NCBI RefSeq assembly: GCF_014397785.1
Contig: NZ_VZQQ01000011.1
Location: 62,001-126,000, forward strand
Source of the DNA: Paraburkholderia podalyriae
Lineage (GTDB): Bacteria > Pseudomonadota > Gammaproteobacteria > Burkholderiales > Burkholderiaceae
Length of the DNA stretch: 64,000 bases
Reading direction: 5' to 3'
Shown: in pieces, positions 37,158-47,465 of the stretch
Numbering within the stretch: the stretch's first letter is position 1
Layout of the letters: every line of letters starts with the position of its first letter
Position numbers and translations under genes: made by a program
Notes under the pieces: model-generated
What the model was told of the DNA's origin: nothing
What the model saw: only the letters and a program-made list of their open reading frames with translations
Database searches by the model: none

Positions 37158-38090
37158 TCAAGCCGCCACAGCCTGCGGCAACGCGAACCCTTGCTCGCTC
37201 TGCTCGCCGCCCAACGCATCGATCAGATCGCGCAGCATGCGGTCGAGTTCGGCCGTCATCAGCGCGACGTCGGAATCGAAGCGCTCGTCGTCGTTCTGCG
37301 CGGTCGGGTCGCTCGCTTCCTTGAGCACGTCGAGCGGCGCGACGCGCTTGATCGTCAGCGACGGCGTCAGCACGAACGACACGCGATCGTTCCACGTCAT
37401 CGCAAGCCGCATGCATTGTTTGCCGGCCTCGATGTGGCGGCGCATGTCTTCGGCATCCAGCGCATGGCCGACATAGCGCACCATCGCGTTGCCCTCGGTG
37501 GGCGAACGCAGCTCGGTGTCCTGGTCGAGCGTGAAACCCGCCGGCGCGTCACCGTCGAGCAGCCAGCCGGTCATCGCCGCGACCGGCGACTGCGCGACGC
37601 GCACCGTCATCATCGGCAACGAGTCGATCGACTTCACGAGCAGACCGCGCACATCGTCGGCGACCGCCTGCGACGCCGCGTCGATCACGAGCCAGCCGTT
37701 CGTGCAATCGATCCACACGCGCGTATCGCGGCGGATGCTGAACGCGCGCGGCCGCAGCTCGTCGGTGACCTGCTCCTTCAGATCACGCATTTGCTTGCGG
37801 CCAGGCTTGAAGCCCTGCTGCTCCTCGAGCTCGGCCGCGCGCTCGCGCGTGACCTGCGTGACGACCGATGCGGGCAGCAGCTTCTTCTCGGCGCGAAACG
37901 TCAGCAGCATCTGTCCGTTCATCGCGTAGACGAGCGAGTCGCCGTCACGCGGCGGCGCCCAGCCTTGGGCCTGCATCTCGATGCTCTGGCCGGGCGCGAA
38001 CGCGTACGGCGCGAGCCATTTCTGCATCTGTTCAGGGGTAACGGACCACGGAGCGGGCAGACGGTGCAGCTGAAGGTTTTTGAACCACAT
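37158..38090 (-). CDS. rdgC: Recombination-associated protein RdgC
   Basis: 310-residue DNA-binding protein that forms a ring around DNA and modulates RecA. It begins [11 protein letters not shown], the normal start of RdgC; the conserved [12 protein letters not shown] and [18 protein letters not shown] segments are present, as is the C-terminal DGERFDSD-like [13 protein letters not shown]. The length is close to the 303-residue E. coli protein. A convergent DnaA-box-like pair lies after its 3' end. Confidence 0.95.
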   Translation of the reverse strand: MWFKNLQLHRLPAPWSVTPEQMQKWLAPYAFAPGQSIEMQAQGWAPPRDGDSLVYAMNGQMLLTFRAEKKLLPASVVTQVTRERAAELEEQQGFKPGRKQMRDLKEQVTDELRPRAFSIRRDTRVWIDCTNGWLVIDAASQAVADDVRGLLVKSIDSLPMMTVRVAQSPVAAMTGWLLDGDAPAGFTLDQDTELRSPTEGNAMVRYVGHALDAEDMRRHIEAGKQCMRLAMTWNDRVSFVLTPSLTIKRVAPLDVLKEASDPTAQNDDERFDSDVALMTAELDRMLRDLIDALGGEQSEQGFALPQAVAA

Positions 38091-38235
38091 GAGCGAAGTC
38101 GGATTTGGGCAAAGCGCAGCATTTTATCCGACGCGAGCTGGCAGGGGCGTTCTGGCGAGCCTGGCGGCCCGCCCGCGCGTTCTGGCGGTAAATCACCTAG
38201 ACTTCTGGACAGGACAGACTTAGACGGAGGCGGCC

Positions 38236-38562
38236 ATGGCCGACGAAACCGCAGCCTGGCAGACGGTGCAATACGAGGGCTTCGAAATACACGTTTCACC
38301 TGTCGCGAAGGACCCGCCCGACGCGGCGCATGGCGCAGGAGCGGCCGCGCAAAGCAGCCGCTACACGTATCTCGGCTATGTCTGCCAACCGGGCGCCAAC
38401 CCCCAGCTTCCCGGCCATGCGGTGCCGTTTCACGCGGACGGCGAGGAGAGTTTCGCAAGCCTCGACGACGCGCTATACGAAGCGGTGCACGTGGGGCGCA
38501 GCATCATCGACGGCACGCATCCGGACCTGACCGTGCTGCCGCTCGTGACGGGCGGCGTTTGA
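38236..38562 (+). CDS. Hypothetical protein
   Basis: 108-residue protein that I do not recognise. It has a good ribosome site (GGAGG, five bases before the ATG), normal codon use for this genome and no membrane segment or signal. It contains a YLGYVCQPGANPQLPGH stretch and an acidic run around FHADGEESFASLDDALYEAVHVGRSIID, which looks like a small alpha/beta domain. It is transcribed divergently from rdgC. Confidence 0.7.
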   Translation: MADETAAWQTVQYEGFEIHVSPVAKDPPDAAHGAGAAAQSSRYTYLGYVCQPGANPQLPGHAVPFHADGEESFASLDDALYEAVHVGRSIIDGTHPDLTVLPLVTGGV

Positions 38563-38604
38563 CACGCGCCGCGCGTCAGGCAGCCGCTTTCGGCTCGACG
38601 CCCG

Positions 38605-39450
38605 TCAGCCCAGCGCGCGCTTGATGCGCGACTTCAAAAGCGCACGGCGCAGCCGGCCGGTGCGCTCGGGCTCGCTGAGCGCGAGCGCACCGGCGAGGGC
38701 GGTGCCGCGGCGCAGATAATAGCGGTCGAAGGTCGCCTGCGTCATCCCCCACTTGTTGAGGAACTGGCGACGCCCGTCGTTCTTCACGATCTTGCCGGTG
38801 CTCTTCTGCTGGAAGTGATAGACGAGACTGTCGCCGACACCGACGAACACGCGACAGCCCGCGTCCCACAGCTTCATCGAAAAATCGTTGTCGCTGCTCA
38901 TGCCGGGGCTCAACTCGCTGCTGTAGCCGCCCACCTTGAACCACCAGTCACGATGCACGAGCGTCGGCGGCCACGTCGCGCCGCGCCAGTCGGCGCGCGC
39001 GAGGCCAGGCGCGGCGGCGACCAGCTCGTCGGCGCGGAACACCTGCGCGTCGCGGCCGAAGTCGCGCACGACCACGCACGGATTGCCCGAATCGACCGGC
39101 TCGATCATCGTGCCCGACAGCATGAACAGGTTGTCGGCCGGCATCTGGACAAGACGCTTGACGAGAGCTTCGTCCCAGCCGGGGCAGCAGTACATGTCGT
39201 CGTTCATGTAGACGATGTAGTCCTGCGTGGCGCGCGCCGCCGCGATGTTGACCGCGTGGCAAATGCCGATATTGCCGGGCGACGCCGTGTGCTCGATGCC
39301 CTCGTCGCGCACCCACGCGAGCGTGCCGTCCGAGCCGTCGTTCACGTGCACGATGAGCTGGTGCGGATGTGTCGAATGACGGCGCAGGCTTTTGATCACG
39401 AGCCGCAGATAAGGCAGGTTGTTCCAGGTCGGGATGATGATTGAGAACAT
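38605..39450 (-). CDS. Family 2 glycosyltransferase
   Basis: 281-residue GT-A glycosyltransferase. The nucleotide-sugar domain opens FSIIIPTWNNLPYLRLVIKSL; the metal-binding motif is MNDDMY (DxD-type), and a middle segment with HRDWWFKVGGYSSELSPGMSSDNDFS has the acceptor-site ED-like acids. It ends with a helical basic tail. The ATG at 39450 starts the conserved domain; upstream in-frame codons would add 61 unrelated residues. It stands at the edge of the glycan locus and is divergent from the ligase gene. Confidence 0.88.
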   Translation of the reverse strand: MFSIIIPTWNNLPYLRLVIKSLRRHSTHPHQLIVHVNDGSDGTLAWVRDEGIEHTASPGNIGICHAVNIAAARATQDYIVYMNDDMYCCPGWDEALVKRLVQMPADNLFMLSGTMIEPVDSGNPCVVVRDFGRDAQVFRADELVAAAPGLARADWRGATWPPTLVHRDWWFKVGGYSSELSPGMSSDNDFSMKLWDAGCRVFVGVGDSLVYHFQQKSTGKIVKNDGRRQFLNKWGMTQATFDRYYLRRGTALAGALALSEPERTGRLRRALLKSRIKRALG

Positions 39451-39636
39451 CGAGTCGGTCCGTTGAGCTGGGCGCGGGCGCGGCATGCGCCGCGCGCCGG
39501 CCATGAGTGTCGCGCGATTGTACCGCCCCCGTCTGCTCGCACGACAGACGCCGCCCGCCCCCGCCCCGCCGCATGCCGCGCGCCAGTAGAACCCTACCGC
39601 GTGCGGCAGCAAGCATTTCGCAAGGAAGCGCATGGT

Positions 39637-39642
39637 TATAAT
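39637..39642 (+). promoter_or_regulatory. -10-like TATAAT upstream of O-antigen ligase gene
   Basis: A perfect TATAAT lies 95 bases before the ligase start in the divergent gap 39451-39736. No -35 box at 16-18 bases is convincing, so the promoter is tentative. Confidence 0.35.
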
Positions 39643-39736
39643 CCGGATCGCTCTGCCGTCTTGAAAAACTCAAATGGTCCGGCGCCTCCTGCAATTTCAC
39701 CACCGGAACGGTAGTGTTCATCGATAACGTAGACCT

Positions 39737-41038
39737 ATGATTTTTGCATCCAGTCTGGTCTGGCTCACGTCGGCTCTGCTGTTTCTCGCGCCCGCGGTCA
39801 ATCTGATCTGGCGCGGCGGCACCGGCTACTGCTTTTTCGCGCTCGTCGCGCTTGCGCTGGGCGCGGCCATCGTCAACCGGCGCATGCCGGGCTATTTCTC
39901 CGCGTTGCGCACCTATCGCTGGTTCACGGTCGGCATGCTCGCGTTCGTCGTCGGGGTCGGCGTGCAGCAGCTGGCGCTCGGCTACTGGCTGCCACGCGAG
40001 TTCGACTCGTTGACGCGCTTCGTGCTCGCACTGCTGGTGTTCCTGCTGCTGCGGCAATTGCCGTCGCGCAATCTGCGCATGATCGGCTGGGGCTGCGCGG
40101 CCGGCGCGCTCGCGGTCGGCGCATGGGCGATCATCGATCAGCCGCCCGGCGGCTGGACCGACGCGAAACGCCTGAACAACTCGTACACGAACGCGATTCC
40201 GTTCGGCGATACCGCGCTGCTGCTCGCGTTCCTGTCAGTATTCACGCTCGGCTGGGACAATCCACGCGACTGGCGCGTGCTCGTGCCGCGGGTCCTCGCG
40301 CTGGTGTCGGGCGGCTATGCGTCGTTTCTGTCGGGCTCACGCGGCGGCTGGCTCGCGGTGCCGGCGTTCGTCGTGCTGCTCGGCATGCAGTACCAGTGGT
40401 TCGCCCATAAAAAGCGCATGCTGATCGCGACGCTCGTGATCGTGATCGCGGCGGGTGGTCTGCTATCGACCGAACGGGTTCGCAAGCGCTTCGCCGAAGT
40501 GCCGAACGACGTATCGATGATGCACAAGGGCGAGGATTTCACGGCCACGGGTCTGCGCCTGCAACTGTGGGATGCGTCGCGGATGATCTTCGAGCGACAT
40601 CCGGTGTGGGGCATCGGCAAGGGCCGTCTGGTCGACGAACTCGGCGTGATGGCAAAGCGCGGCGAAGTGAAGGCCGAAATCGTCAACGAGCGCGCGCATA
40701 GCGACTTTTTCTCGACGCTCGCCGAGATGGGCGCGGTCGGCGTGATCTGCCTGCTGCTGTTCTACTATGGGATGGGGGTGTATTTCTGGCGGCACCGGCA
40801 CGCGACCGATCCAGCAATTCGCGCCGCGTCGTACGCGGGTCTTGCGGTCGCGGCCAGCACGGTGATCTTCGGGCTCACGATCGACGTGCTGGTGCCGATC
40901 ATGGTGACGGTGCTGCTCGCGTTGCTGGTAGCGACGCTGCTGGCGGTGATCGATGCGCGCAAACGCGAATTGCGAAGCGAAGCGCGTCCCACGCCGACGC
41001 CAGCGGCGCTGGTGCGCGAGAAGCAGCCGCGCGATTGA
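39737..41038 (+). CDS. O-antigen ligase family protein
   Basis: 433-residue inner-membrane protein of the Wzy_C/WaaL superfamily, which joins undecaprenyl-linked glycan to lipid A-core or to other acceptors. It has 10-12 hydrophobic segments and a large periplasmic loop between the late helices that contains GEDFTATGLRLQLWDASRMIFERHPVWGIGKG and the conserved His in NERAHSDFFSTLAEMG. Its surroundings of glycosyltransferases and msbA support a role in LPS. Whether it is a ligase or a polymerase is not settled by sequence. Confidence 0.87.
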   Translation: MIFASSLVWLTSALLFLAPAVNLIWRGGTGYCFFALVALALGAAIVNRRMPGYFSALRTYRWFTVGMLAFVVGVGVQQLALGYWLPREFDSLTRFVLALLVFLLLRQLPSRNLRMIGWGCAAGALAVGAWAIIDQPPGGWTDAKRLNNSYTNAIPFGDTALLLAFLSVFTLGWDNPRDWRVLVPRVLALVSGGYASFLSGSRGGWLAVPAFVVLLGMQYQWFAHKKRMLIATLVIVIAAGGLLSTERVRKRFAEVPNDVSMMHKGEDFTATGLRLQLWDASRMIFERHPVWGIGKGRLVDELGVMAKRGEVKAEIVNERAHSDFFSTLAEMGAVGVICLLLFYYGMGVYFWRHRHATDPAIRAASYAGLAVAASTVIFGLTIDVLVPIMVTVLLALLVATLLAVIDARKRELRSEARPTPTPAALVREKQPRD

Positions 41039-41096
41039 TTTCGATTCGAGCAGGAGCGGCGAGCAGAAGCGGCGAGCCGAGCGCGGCGCGCCGCTG

Positions 41097-42203
41097 TCAT
41101 CCGCGCGTGAACACCTCGTAAAGCGCCGCGACGTGCGCATCGACGCTCGGGTCGTACACGAGGCTGTCGCGCGGCGCCGCGATGCGGGCACCACCGCTCT
41201 TCACGCGCGCGATCGCCTGCTCGATCGCGCGCTCGAAACTGCCCGCGGACTGCCGCGAGAACTCGATCTTCGCCGCGCCGGTCACGGTCTCCGCCGAGCC
41301 GACGTTGTCGGCGATTACGAGCGGCGTGCCGCACATCACCGACTCGACGCCGACGAGTCCGAACGGCTCGTACGCCGACGCGACGACCGTGAAATCGGCG
41401 GCCGCGAACAGCTTCTCGATGTCCTTGCTATAGCCCGCGTAACGGATCGTGTCACTGGTCTTTGGCACCGGGCGGCCCGCGACGACGAGACACACCGGCA
41501 GGGTCGTCCGCGAGAAAAACGCTTCGAGCAGCGCATAGCCCTTGCGCTCGTGACTCGTCGACGAGAACACGAACATCATGCGATCGTCGGGCACACCAAG
41601 CTGGCGGCGCACGGCCGCGCGCGCGGCGGCGTCGAGCGGCCTGAAGCGTTCAGTGTCGACCGGCGGATACAGCACGTCGATGCGCGCGGCCGGCACGTGA
41701 TAGAAACGCTGCAACTCCCGGCTCATCAATTGCGAATGCGCGACGATCGAGCGCGCCCGCGTGTAGACGCGCCGCTCGAGCTCGATCTGCCATGCGTCGC
41801 TGCGGCGCGGCGCGCGGCCCGCGGCTTCGAGCGAGCCCGGGTGCGTGCCGCCGCACAACGCGACGTCGGCATGCGTCGAGTGATTGATCGAGAACACGCA
41901 CGCCGGACGATGCCGCTTCAAACGCTGCTTCAGACGCCAGTCGAACGCGAGGTTGCGCAGCTTGCGCGGCGCCCAGCGCACGTTGAGCGGCTGCGCATCG
42001 ATCCACGCGGCCTCGGGCAGCGCGCGATCGATCTCGCGCGCGAACAGCGTCGGGCGCAGACCCATGCGATGCAGTCCGGCGATCACATCGCGCGTGTAGC
42101 GCTCGGCGCCGCCGCTGTTCTTCAGCGCCTGGGCGGTCAGCGCGATGTCGACGAGGGGACGGCGGTGCGGGTCGAGGGCTGCGTCGCGGGTTGGCTCTGA
42201 CAA
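41097..42203 (-). CDS. GT4 family glycosyltransferase
   Basis: About 368-residue GT-B glycosyltransferase. The N-terminal domain begins DIALTAQALKNSGGAERYTRDVIAGLHRMG, which carries the acceptor-side GGxE-like loop. The C-terminal donor domain contains SSTSHERKGYALLEAFF and the E-x7-E motif EPFGLVGVESVMCGTPLV. TTG at 42203 is my preferred start; TTG at 42269 would add 22 residues of low resemblance. It lies antisense between the ligase gene and a GT2 gene in the glycan locus; sugar unknown. Confidence 0.86.
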   Translation of the reverse strand: MSEPTRDAALDPHRRPLVDIALTAQALKNSGGAERYTRDVIAGLHRMGLRPTLFAREIDRALPEAAWIDAQPLNVRWAPRKLRNLAFDWRLKQRLKRHRPACVFSINHSTHADVALCGGTHPGSLEAAGRAPRRSDAWQIELERRVYTRARSIVAHSQLMSRELQRFYHVPAARIDVLYPPVDTERFRPLDAAARAAVRRQLGVPDDRMMFVFSSTSHERKGYALLEAFFSRTTLPVCLVVAGRPVPKTSDTIRYAGYSKDIEKLFAAADFTVVASAYEPFGLVGVESVMCGTPLVIADNVGSAETVTGAAKIEFSRQSAGSFERAIEQAIARVKSGGARIAAPRDSLVYDPSVDAHVAALYEVFTRG

Positions 42204-42383
42204 GGATCGGTCTCGGTGAGACGCACGCGCGGACGGGGCCGTGGGTGCGCAGTTTCGGGGCAGCGGCAATTGTAAAGGATGGTTTCGCCGGGCTCAGCTC
42301 GCAGTGCTCAGGTTTGCCGCGTGCGTCGCGCGGCGCGGCCGTCAGCGGCTAGAATCTAGGCCAATCGCCTTCGCCTCGACCTT

Positions 42384-43409
42384 ATGACCGATAGCCCGCC
42401 GCGCCTCGCAACCCCTGCAACCGCCGACACCACCCGTCCGCTCGTCTCGATGCTCGTGATCGCCTACGACCAGGCGGAGCAGATCGGCGACGCCGTGCGC
42501 AGCGCGCTCGCGCAGACCTACGAGCCGCTCGAAATCATCGTCTCCGACGACGCGTCCAGCGACGCCACCTACGCCTCGATCGAAGCGGCGCTCGCCGGCT
42601 ACGCAGGGCCGCATCGCGTGATCGCGCGGCGCAATAGCGCGAACCAAGGCATCAGCGCGCACCTGTCGCAACTCGCGCAGCTCGCGCACGGCGAACTGCT
42701 GTTCGTCGCCGCCGGCGACGACATGTCGGCGCCCGAACGCTGCGAACGCGTCGTCGACTGCTGGCTCGCGCATGGGCGCCGCCCCGACCTGATCGCGACC
42801 GATCTCGCCGACATGGACGAAGCGGGTCAGGTGCACGAGCGCGTGAGCCCGACCGGGCTCGACCGCTATCGCAGCTTCGACGACTGGCTCGTCGAGCGTC
42901 CATGGCTGATCGGCGCCGCGCATACGTGGTCACGACGCCTGATAGAACGCTTCGGGCCGATGCTGCCCGGCGCCGCGGCCGAGGATCAGATCATGGTGCT
43001 GCGCGCGATCCTGTCGGGCGGTGCGATCAGTCTGCGCGAGCCGCTGGTCCGCTACCGGCGCGGCGGGCTATCGCGCAAGCGCCGTTACCAGTCGGTCGAC
43101 GAGTTGGTCGCGCGGATGCGGCAGAGCAATCGCTACGGATTGGCGGAACTCGCGCAGCTGCAGCGCGACGCTGAAATCGCCGGCGTCGCCGAACGCATGC
43201 GCGCGGCGATGGCGCCGAAGCTCGCGCGCGAGCAGTTCATCCACGCGATGTTCGAAGCGGGCGGCCTCGGCGAACGCATCGGGCTGGTGACGCGCAGCGC
43301 CGGCGTGAAGCTCGGGCTGCGGATTCGGATGTTTCTTTATGCGAGTTGCCCGGTGGTGTATGCGCCGGGCATCTGGATCAAGCGGGTCGTGCGGGGCAGA
43401 AAGGCATGA
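42384..43409 (+). CDS. Family 2 glycosyltransferase
   Basis: 341-residue GT-A glycosyltransferase. The nucleotide-binding domain begins VSMLVIAYDQAEQIGDAVRSALAQTYEPL, with the acidic SDDASSDAT motif; the second acidic site is in VAAGDDMSAPERC. A middle segment with AAAEDQIMVLRAIL carries the likely catalytic acid. A C-terminal hydrophobic helix (about 305-330) could peripherally anchor it. It belongs to the LPS locus; sugar and acceptor cannot be assigned. Confidence 0.87.
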   Translation: MTDSPPRLATPATADTTRPLVSMLVIAYDQAEQIGDAVRSALAQTYEPLEIIVSDDASSDATYASIEAALAGYAGPHRVIARRNSANQGISAHLSQLAQLAHGELLFVAAGDDMSAPERCERVVDCWLAHGRRPDLIATDLADMDEAGQVHERVSPTGLDRYRSFDDWLVERPWLIGAAHTWSRRLIERFGPMLPGAAAEDQIMVLRAILSGGAISLREPLVRYRRGGLSRKRRYQSVDELVARMRQSNRYGLAELAQLQRDAEIAGVAERMRAAMAPKLAREQFIHAMFEAGGLGERIGLVTRSAGVKLGLRIRMFLYASCPVVYAPGIWIKRVVRGRKA

Positions 43410-43430
43410 CGAGAGCGCGCATGGCCGTCT

Positions 43431-44498
43431 TCACAGACGCGAGCGTCGCGAAACACTGCGCTTCGCTCCCCGCCGCTGCCGCAAGCGTCGCACGAGGCTC
43501 GGCCGTCGCACCTCGACGCCAAAGCTCAACACGCTCGCGCGCAAACGCCGCAGTATCTTCACCGAGCGCACGAACGTCTCGCCGGTGTGGCTGATCATCA
43601 CGAACTCGAACGCGCCGCGCCAGCTCGCGACACCGCGCGAAAACGCGTACATGTCGTGGCGCGCGTCGACGGGCAGCTCGGCGCCGAAGCGCCGCGCGAA
43701 CGCCCGCACCTGATCCGCGATGGCTTCGATCTGCCGCTGCCGGCTCGCGCCGCGTCGCCGTGCCGCCTCGGCGCCGCATTCGTCGCGCGCCGCGCCGCGC
43801 TCGTTGGTCGCGCTCGCGCCGACCGCGTTGCCGTCATGCTGCCGATACTTCAGATGCGACGCCTCGACGTGACGAATCTCGCCGAACGACGCGACCACCA
43901 TCGCGAGCCACCAATCATGCATCGCGATGCCGGGCGGGAATGGCAGCGCGCGTTCGAGCGTCGCGCGATTGACGAGCATCGCGCAGCCGGGCACGTGGTT
44001 GCTCAGCAGAAAATCGCGCAGTCGCGTCGCGCAGCGCGACTTCGCGGTGATATCGAACAGCGAGCGCGATAAACAGCACAGCGTCGAGTCGACGAGCTCG
44101 ATGTCGCAGAACGCGAGCGCCGGCTTCGCGGCGCCGCCTCCCGCGCTCTCCGCGCGCCGCAGCTCGCGCATCAGATCGGTGACTTTGTCGGGCGCCCAGA
44201 CGTCGTCCTGGTCGGCGAGCGCGATGTAGTCGCCGCGGCAACCGGCGAGCGCGCGCTCGAAATTGCCGACGATGCCGGCCCGCGTACCATCGCCGACGAG
44301 CCGCACCGACACGCGTCCCGCATAGGACGCGAGCAGTTCGCGGGTGCCGTCGCTGGAGGCGTCGTCGGACACCACGACTTCGAGACGGGGCCAACTCTGC
44401 GCTTCGAGTGAGGCCAGCAGCTCGGGCAGATAAGTGCGGCCGTTGTACGTCGCGAGCGCGATGGAGACGAGCGGCTTGCTCGGATCGTCGTGAAACAT
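43431..44498 (-). CDS. Family 2 glycosyltransferase
   Basis: 355-residue rhamnosyl- or galactosyl-transferase-like GT-A enzyme. The domain opens VSIALATYNGRTYLPELLASLEAQ, the nucleotide motif is SDDASSDGT, and the metal-binding triad is ADQDDVWAPDKV, a signature common in RfaG/RgpF-like rhamnosyltransferases. The acceptor domain has HDWWLAMVVASFG. The C-terminal end is basic and Arg-rich. ATG at 44498 is the start of the domain, preferred over 44591. It lies 124 bp after msbA. Confidence 0.88.
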   Translation of the reverse strand: MFHDDPSKPLVSIALATYNGRTYLPELLASLEAQSWPRLEVVVSDDASSDGTRELLASYAGRVSVRLVGDGTRAGIVGNFERALAGCRGDYIALADQDDVWAPDKVTDLMRELRRAESAGGGAAKPALAFCDIELVDSTLCCLSRSLFDITAKSRCATRLRDFLLSNHVPGCAMLVNRATLERALPFPPGIAMHDWWLAMVVASFGEIRHVEASHLKYRQHDGNAVGASATNERGAARDECGAEAARRRGASRQRQIEAIADQVRAFARRFGAELPVDARHDMYAFSRGVASWRGAFEFVMISHTGETFVRSVKILRRLRASVLSFGVEVRRPSLVRRLRQRRGAKRSVSRRSRL

Positions 44499-44622
44499 GG
44501 GCAGTCGATTTCCGCCAGACGGGCCGTGGTTGCCCGCCAGCATGCGATTAGCGCCGAAAAAGCGCAACCAATTGAGACTTAAACACAACACCGGCCCGCG
44601 CTCCCGTCCGCAACGTGCCGGA

Positions 44623-46416
44623 TCAAACCGCGCTTTGCTGGAACTGGATGCGGTGCAGATGCGCGTACAAGCCGTCGTGCTCGAGCAGTTCGCGATGGCT
44701 GCCGCGCTCGACGATCCGCCCCGCCTCCATCACGAGAATGCGGTCGGCGCGCTCGATCGTCGAGAGCCGGTGCGCGATCACGAGCGTGGTGCGGCCCTTC
44801 ATCAGCGTTTCGAGCGCCGCCTGCACGTGGCGTTCGGACTCGGAATCGAGCGCGGACGTCGCTTCGTCGAGAATCAGGATCGGCGCGTCCTTGTGGATCG
44901 CCCGCGCGATCGCGAGACGCTGACGCTGGCCGCCCGACAGCATCATGCCGTTGTCGCCGACGAGCGTCTCGATGCCCTGCGGCATCGCCTGCACGGTGTC
45001 CCACAGGTTCGCGGCGCGCAGCGCCGCCTTGACCTTGTCCGGATCGACCGCCTGACCGTACGCGACGTTGTGCGCGATGGTGTCGTTGAACAGCACGACA
45101 TCCTGGCTCACCATCGCGATCTGGCTGCGCAGCGCGTGCAGGTCGTATTCGGGCAGCGCCACGCCGTCGACCAGAATCGCGCCGCCGGTCGGATCGAAGA
45201 AGCGCGGCAGCAGGTTCACGAGCGTGGTCTTGCCGCTGCCCGACGGACCCGCGAGCGCGACCATCTCGCCCGGCGCAACCTTGAACGACACCTGGTCGAG
45301 CGTGTGACGGTTGTGCGTGGAGTTCGCGCCGTAGTTGAACGACACGTCGCGGAACTCGACCTCGCCACGCGCGCGGGCGAGCGGCTTGCCGCCGCCTTTT
45401 GGCTCGGCCGGCTCGTCGATCAGGCCGAAGATCAGTTCGGCCGCGGTCATGCCGCGCTGCAACGGCTGATTCACGTCCATCAGATGCTTGAGCGGCGAGA
45501 TGATCAACAGCATCGACGTGACGAACGCGACGAAGCCGCCGACCGTCGTCTGATCCGACGACGACTGCACCACCGCAATCGTGATCACGACCGCGAGCGC
45601 GATCGACGCGAGGAACTGCGTCAACGGCTGCGCGAGGCCGCCGGACACCGTCATGCGCATCGCGTAGCCGCGCAGGCGCCGGCTCATTTCAGTGAAGCGG
45701 TCCGTCTCGTACTGCTCGCCGTTGTGCACCTTGACGACCTTGTAGCCGCCCACCGTCTCCTCGACGATATACGACAGCTCGTTCGTCAGCAGCTGATGCT
45801 CGCGGTTCAGGCGCCGCAGCCGGCGGTTGATCTTGCCGACCAGCCAGCCGATGCCCGGCAACAGCACCGCGACGATCAGCGTCAGGCGCCAGTTCAGATA
45901 GAACAGATAGCCGAGCAGGAAGATCACCGTCAGCGAATCGCGCACCAGCGTGATCATCACGCTCAGCAGCACGTTGAGGATCTGGTTGACCTCGAAGACG
46001 ATCGCGTTGATCACCGTGCTCGCGGTTTCGCGCTGGAAGAACGCGACGCTCGTGTGAATCATGCGGTCGAACATCTTCAGACGCAGTTCGAGCAGGATCT
46101 TGTTCGACACGTAGGCGAGCAGATAGCCGGACGCGTACTGCGACACGCCGCGAATCAACGCGAGGCCGATCACCGCGGCTGGCACGAGCCACCTGGTCCT
46201 GTCGACCGCATGCGAGCCGAAACCCTTGTCGAGCAGCGGCTTGAGCAGCGCGGGAATGGCGGCGTCGGTGCCGGCGCTCACCGCCATCGCGACGATCGCG
46301 CCGAGCACGACCCACAGCAGCGGCTTGATGAATGGCCACAGACGCCGCAGGACGACGGCCGGCGACGATGCATCGCCTGAACCCATGGGTTTGCTTAACG
46401 TTGGCTTGGCGCTCAA
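44623..46416 (-). CDS. msbA: Lipid A export ATP-binding/permease protein MsbA
   Basis: 597-residue ABC half-transporter that flips core-lipid A across the inner membrane. Six membrane helices are followed by the ATPase: Walker [11 protein letters not shown], the ABC signature [14 protein letters not shown], and Walker [15 protein letters not shown], with the switch His in IAHRLSTIE. The start is TTG at 46416, with AGAGGA four bases before it; ATG at 46386 is an alternative that gives a shorter N-terminus. Its neighbours are glycosyltransferase genes, fitting an LPS role. Confidence 0.94.
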   Translation of the reverse strand: MSAKPTLSKPMGSGDASSPAVVLRRLWPFIKPLLWVVLGAIVAMAVSAGTDAAIPALLKPLLDKGFGSHAVDRTRWLVPAAVIGLALIRGVSQYASGYLLAYVSNKILLELRLKMFDRMIHTSVAFFQRETASTVINAIVFEVNQILNVLLSVMITLVRDSLTVIFLLGYLFYLNWRLTLIVAVLLPGIGWLVGKINRRLRRLNREHQLLTNELSYIVEETVGGYKVVKVHNGEQYETDRFTEMSRRLRGYAMRMTVSGGLAQPLTQFLASIALAVVITIAVVQSSSDQTTVGGFVAFVTSMLLIISPLKHLMDVNQPLQRGMTAAELIFGLIDEPAEPKGGGKPLARARGEVEFRDVSFNYGANSTHNRHTLDQVSFKVAPGEMVALAGPSGSGKTTLVNLLPRFFDPTGGAILVDGVALPEYDLHALRSQIAMVSQDVVLFNDTIAHNVAYGQAVDPDKVKAALRAANLWDTVQAMPQGIETLVGDNGMMLSGGQRQRLAIARAIHKDAPILILDEATSALDSESERHVQAALETLMKGRTTLVIAHRLSTIERADRILVMEAGRIVERGSHRELLEHDGLYAHLHRIQFQQSAV

Positions 46417-46657
46417 GGAATCCTCTGGAAATGCCGAACAGCGAGCACGCGGCGCAGGGTTGGCCCGCCGCGTGGAATATCGAAAAAGAGCATTGTAATC
46501 GGTTGAAGATCACGGCCGGTGCCCGGTGCGCGCCGCCATGCGCGGAACCCCTGGCGAAGCGGCGCTGTGGTGTGGGGCGGGATGGGGTGTGTATACTCGC
46601 TGCTCGATTGCCGGGTCGCAGCCCGCTCCGTCACTTCGTCCTCCACGCAACTCAGGT

Positions 46658-47419
46658 ATGCAAGAAACCACTCTTGGCGTTGCCATCATCACCCGCAACG
46701 CGGCGGCGCGGCTAGCCGAATGCCTGCAAGCCGTGGCCTTCGCCGATCAGATCGTCGTGATCGACGGCGGCAGCAGCGACGGCACCGCCGACATTGCCCG
46801 CGCGCACGGCGCTCGGGTCATCGAACAGACGGACTGGCCGGGCTTCGGCCCGCAAAAGAATCGCGCGGTCGAGGCACTGACGACAAGCTGGATCCTGTCG
46901 CTCGACGCCGACGAAATCGTCACACCGGAACTTGCCGCATCGATTCGCGCGACGCTCGCCGCGCCCGCCGCCGACGTCTACGCGCTGGACCGTCTGTCGA
47001 GCTTCTGCGGCCATTGGGTCCATCACAGCGGCTGGTATCCCGACTGGATTCCGCGTCTCTTTAAACGCGGCACCGCGCGCTTCTCCGACGACCTCGTGCA
47101 CGAGCGCCTCGTTTTCGACACGCCCGCGCAACGCCTGACCGGCAAGCTGATGCACTACTCGTACGAGGACTACGAGGGCGTGCTGCGCAAGCTCGACGCG
47201 TATTCGACAGCCGGCGCGCGGCAGCGTTACGAGGCCGGGCAGAAAGGCAGCATTCGCCTCGCGCTCGGGCGAGGCCTGTGGGCGTTCGTGCGGACCTATC
47301 TGCTGCGCCGCGGCTTTCTGGACGGCCGCGCCGGGTTGATGATCGCTCTGTTCAACGCGGAGACCGTGTACTACCGGTTTCTGAAGCTGGCACGTCTGGA
47401 ACAAACGGGCGGCCGGTAA
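46658..47419 (+). CDS. LPS core glycosyltransferase (WaaE/KdtX-like GT2)
   Basis: 253-residue GT-A enzyme of the WaaE type, which adds a hexose (usually glucose, beta-1,4) to the first heptose of the inner core. It begins LGVAIITRNAAARLAECLQAV; the nucleotide motif IDGGSSDGT, the FGPQKNRAVE segment and LSLDADEIV are characteristic, as is a C-terminal membrane-associated helical part. The ATG at 46658 is chosen over 46526, since homology begins right after it. A TATACT at 46591-46596 could be the -10 box. Confidence 0.88.
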   Translation: MQETTLGVAIITRNAAARLAECLQAVAFADQIVVIDGGSSDGTADIARAHGARVIEQTDWPGFGPQKNRAVEALTTSWILSLDADEIVTPELAASIRATLAAPAADVYALDRLSSFCGHWVHHSGWYPDWIPRLFKRGTARFSDDLVHERLVFDTPAQRLTGKLMHYSYEDYEGVLRKLDAYSTAGARQRYEAGQKGSIRLALGRGLWAFVRTYLLRRGFLDGRAGLMIALFNAETVYYRFLKLARLEQTGGR

Positions 47420-47465
47420 GGTCAGCCGCTACACCCGGCACCGGCCACCACGCCACCGGCCCCGC

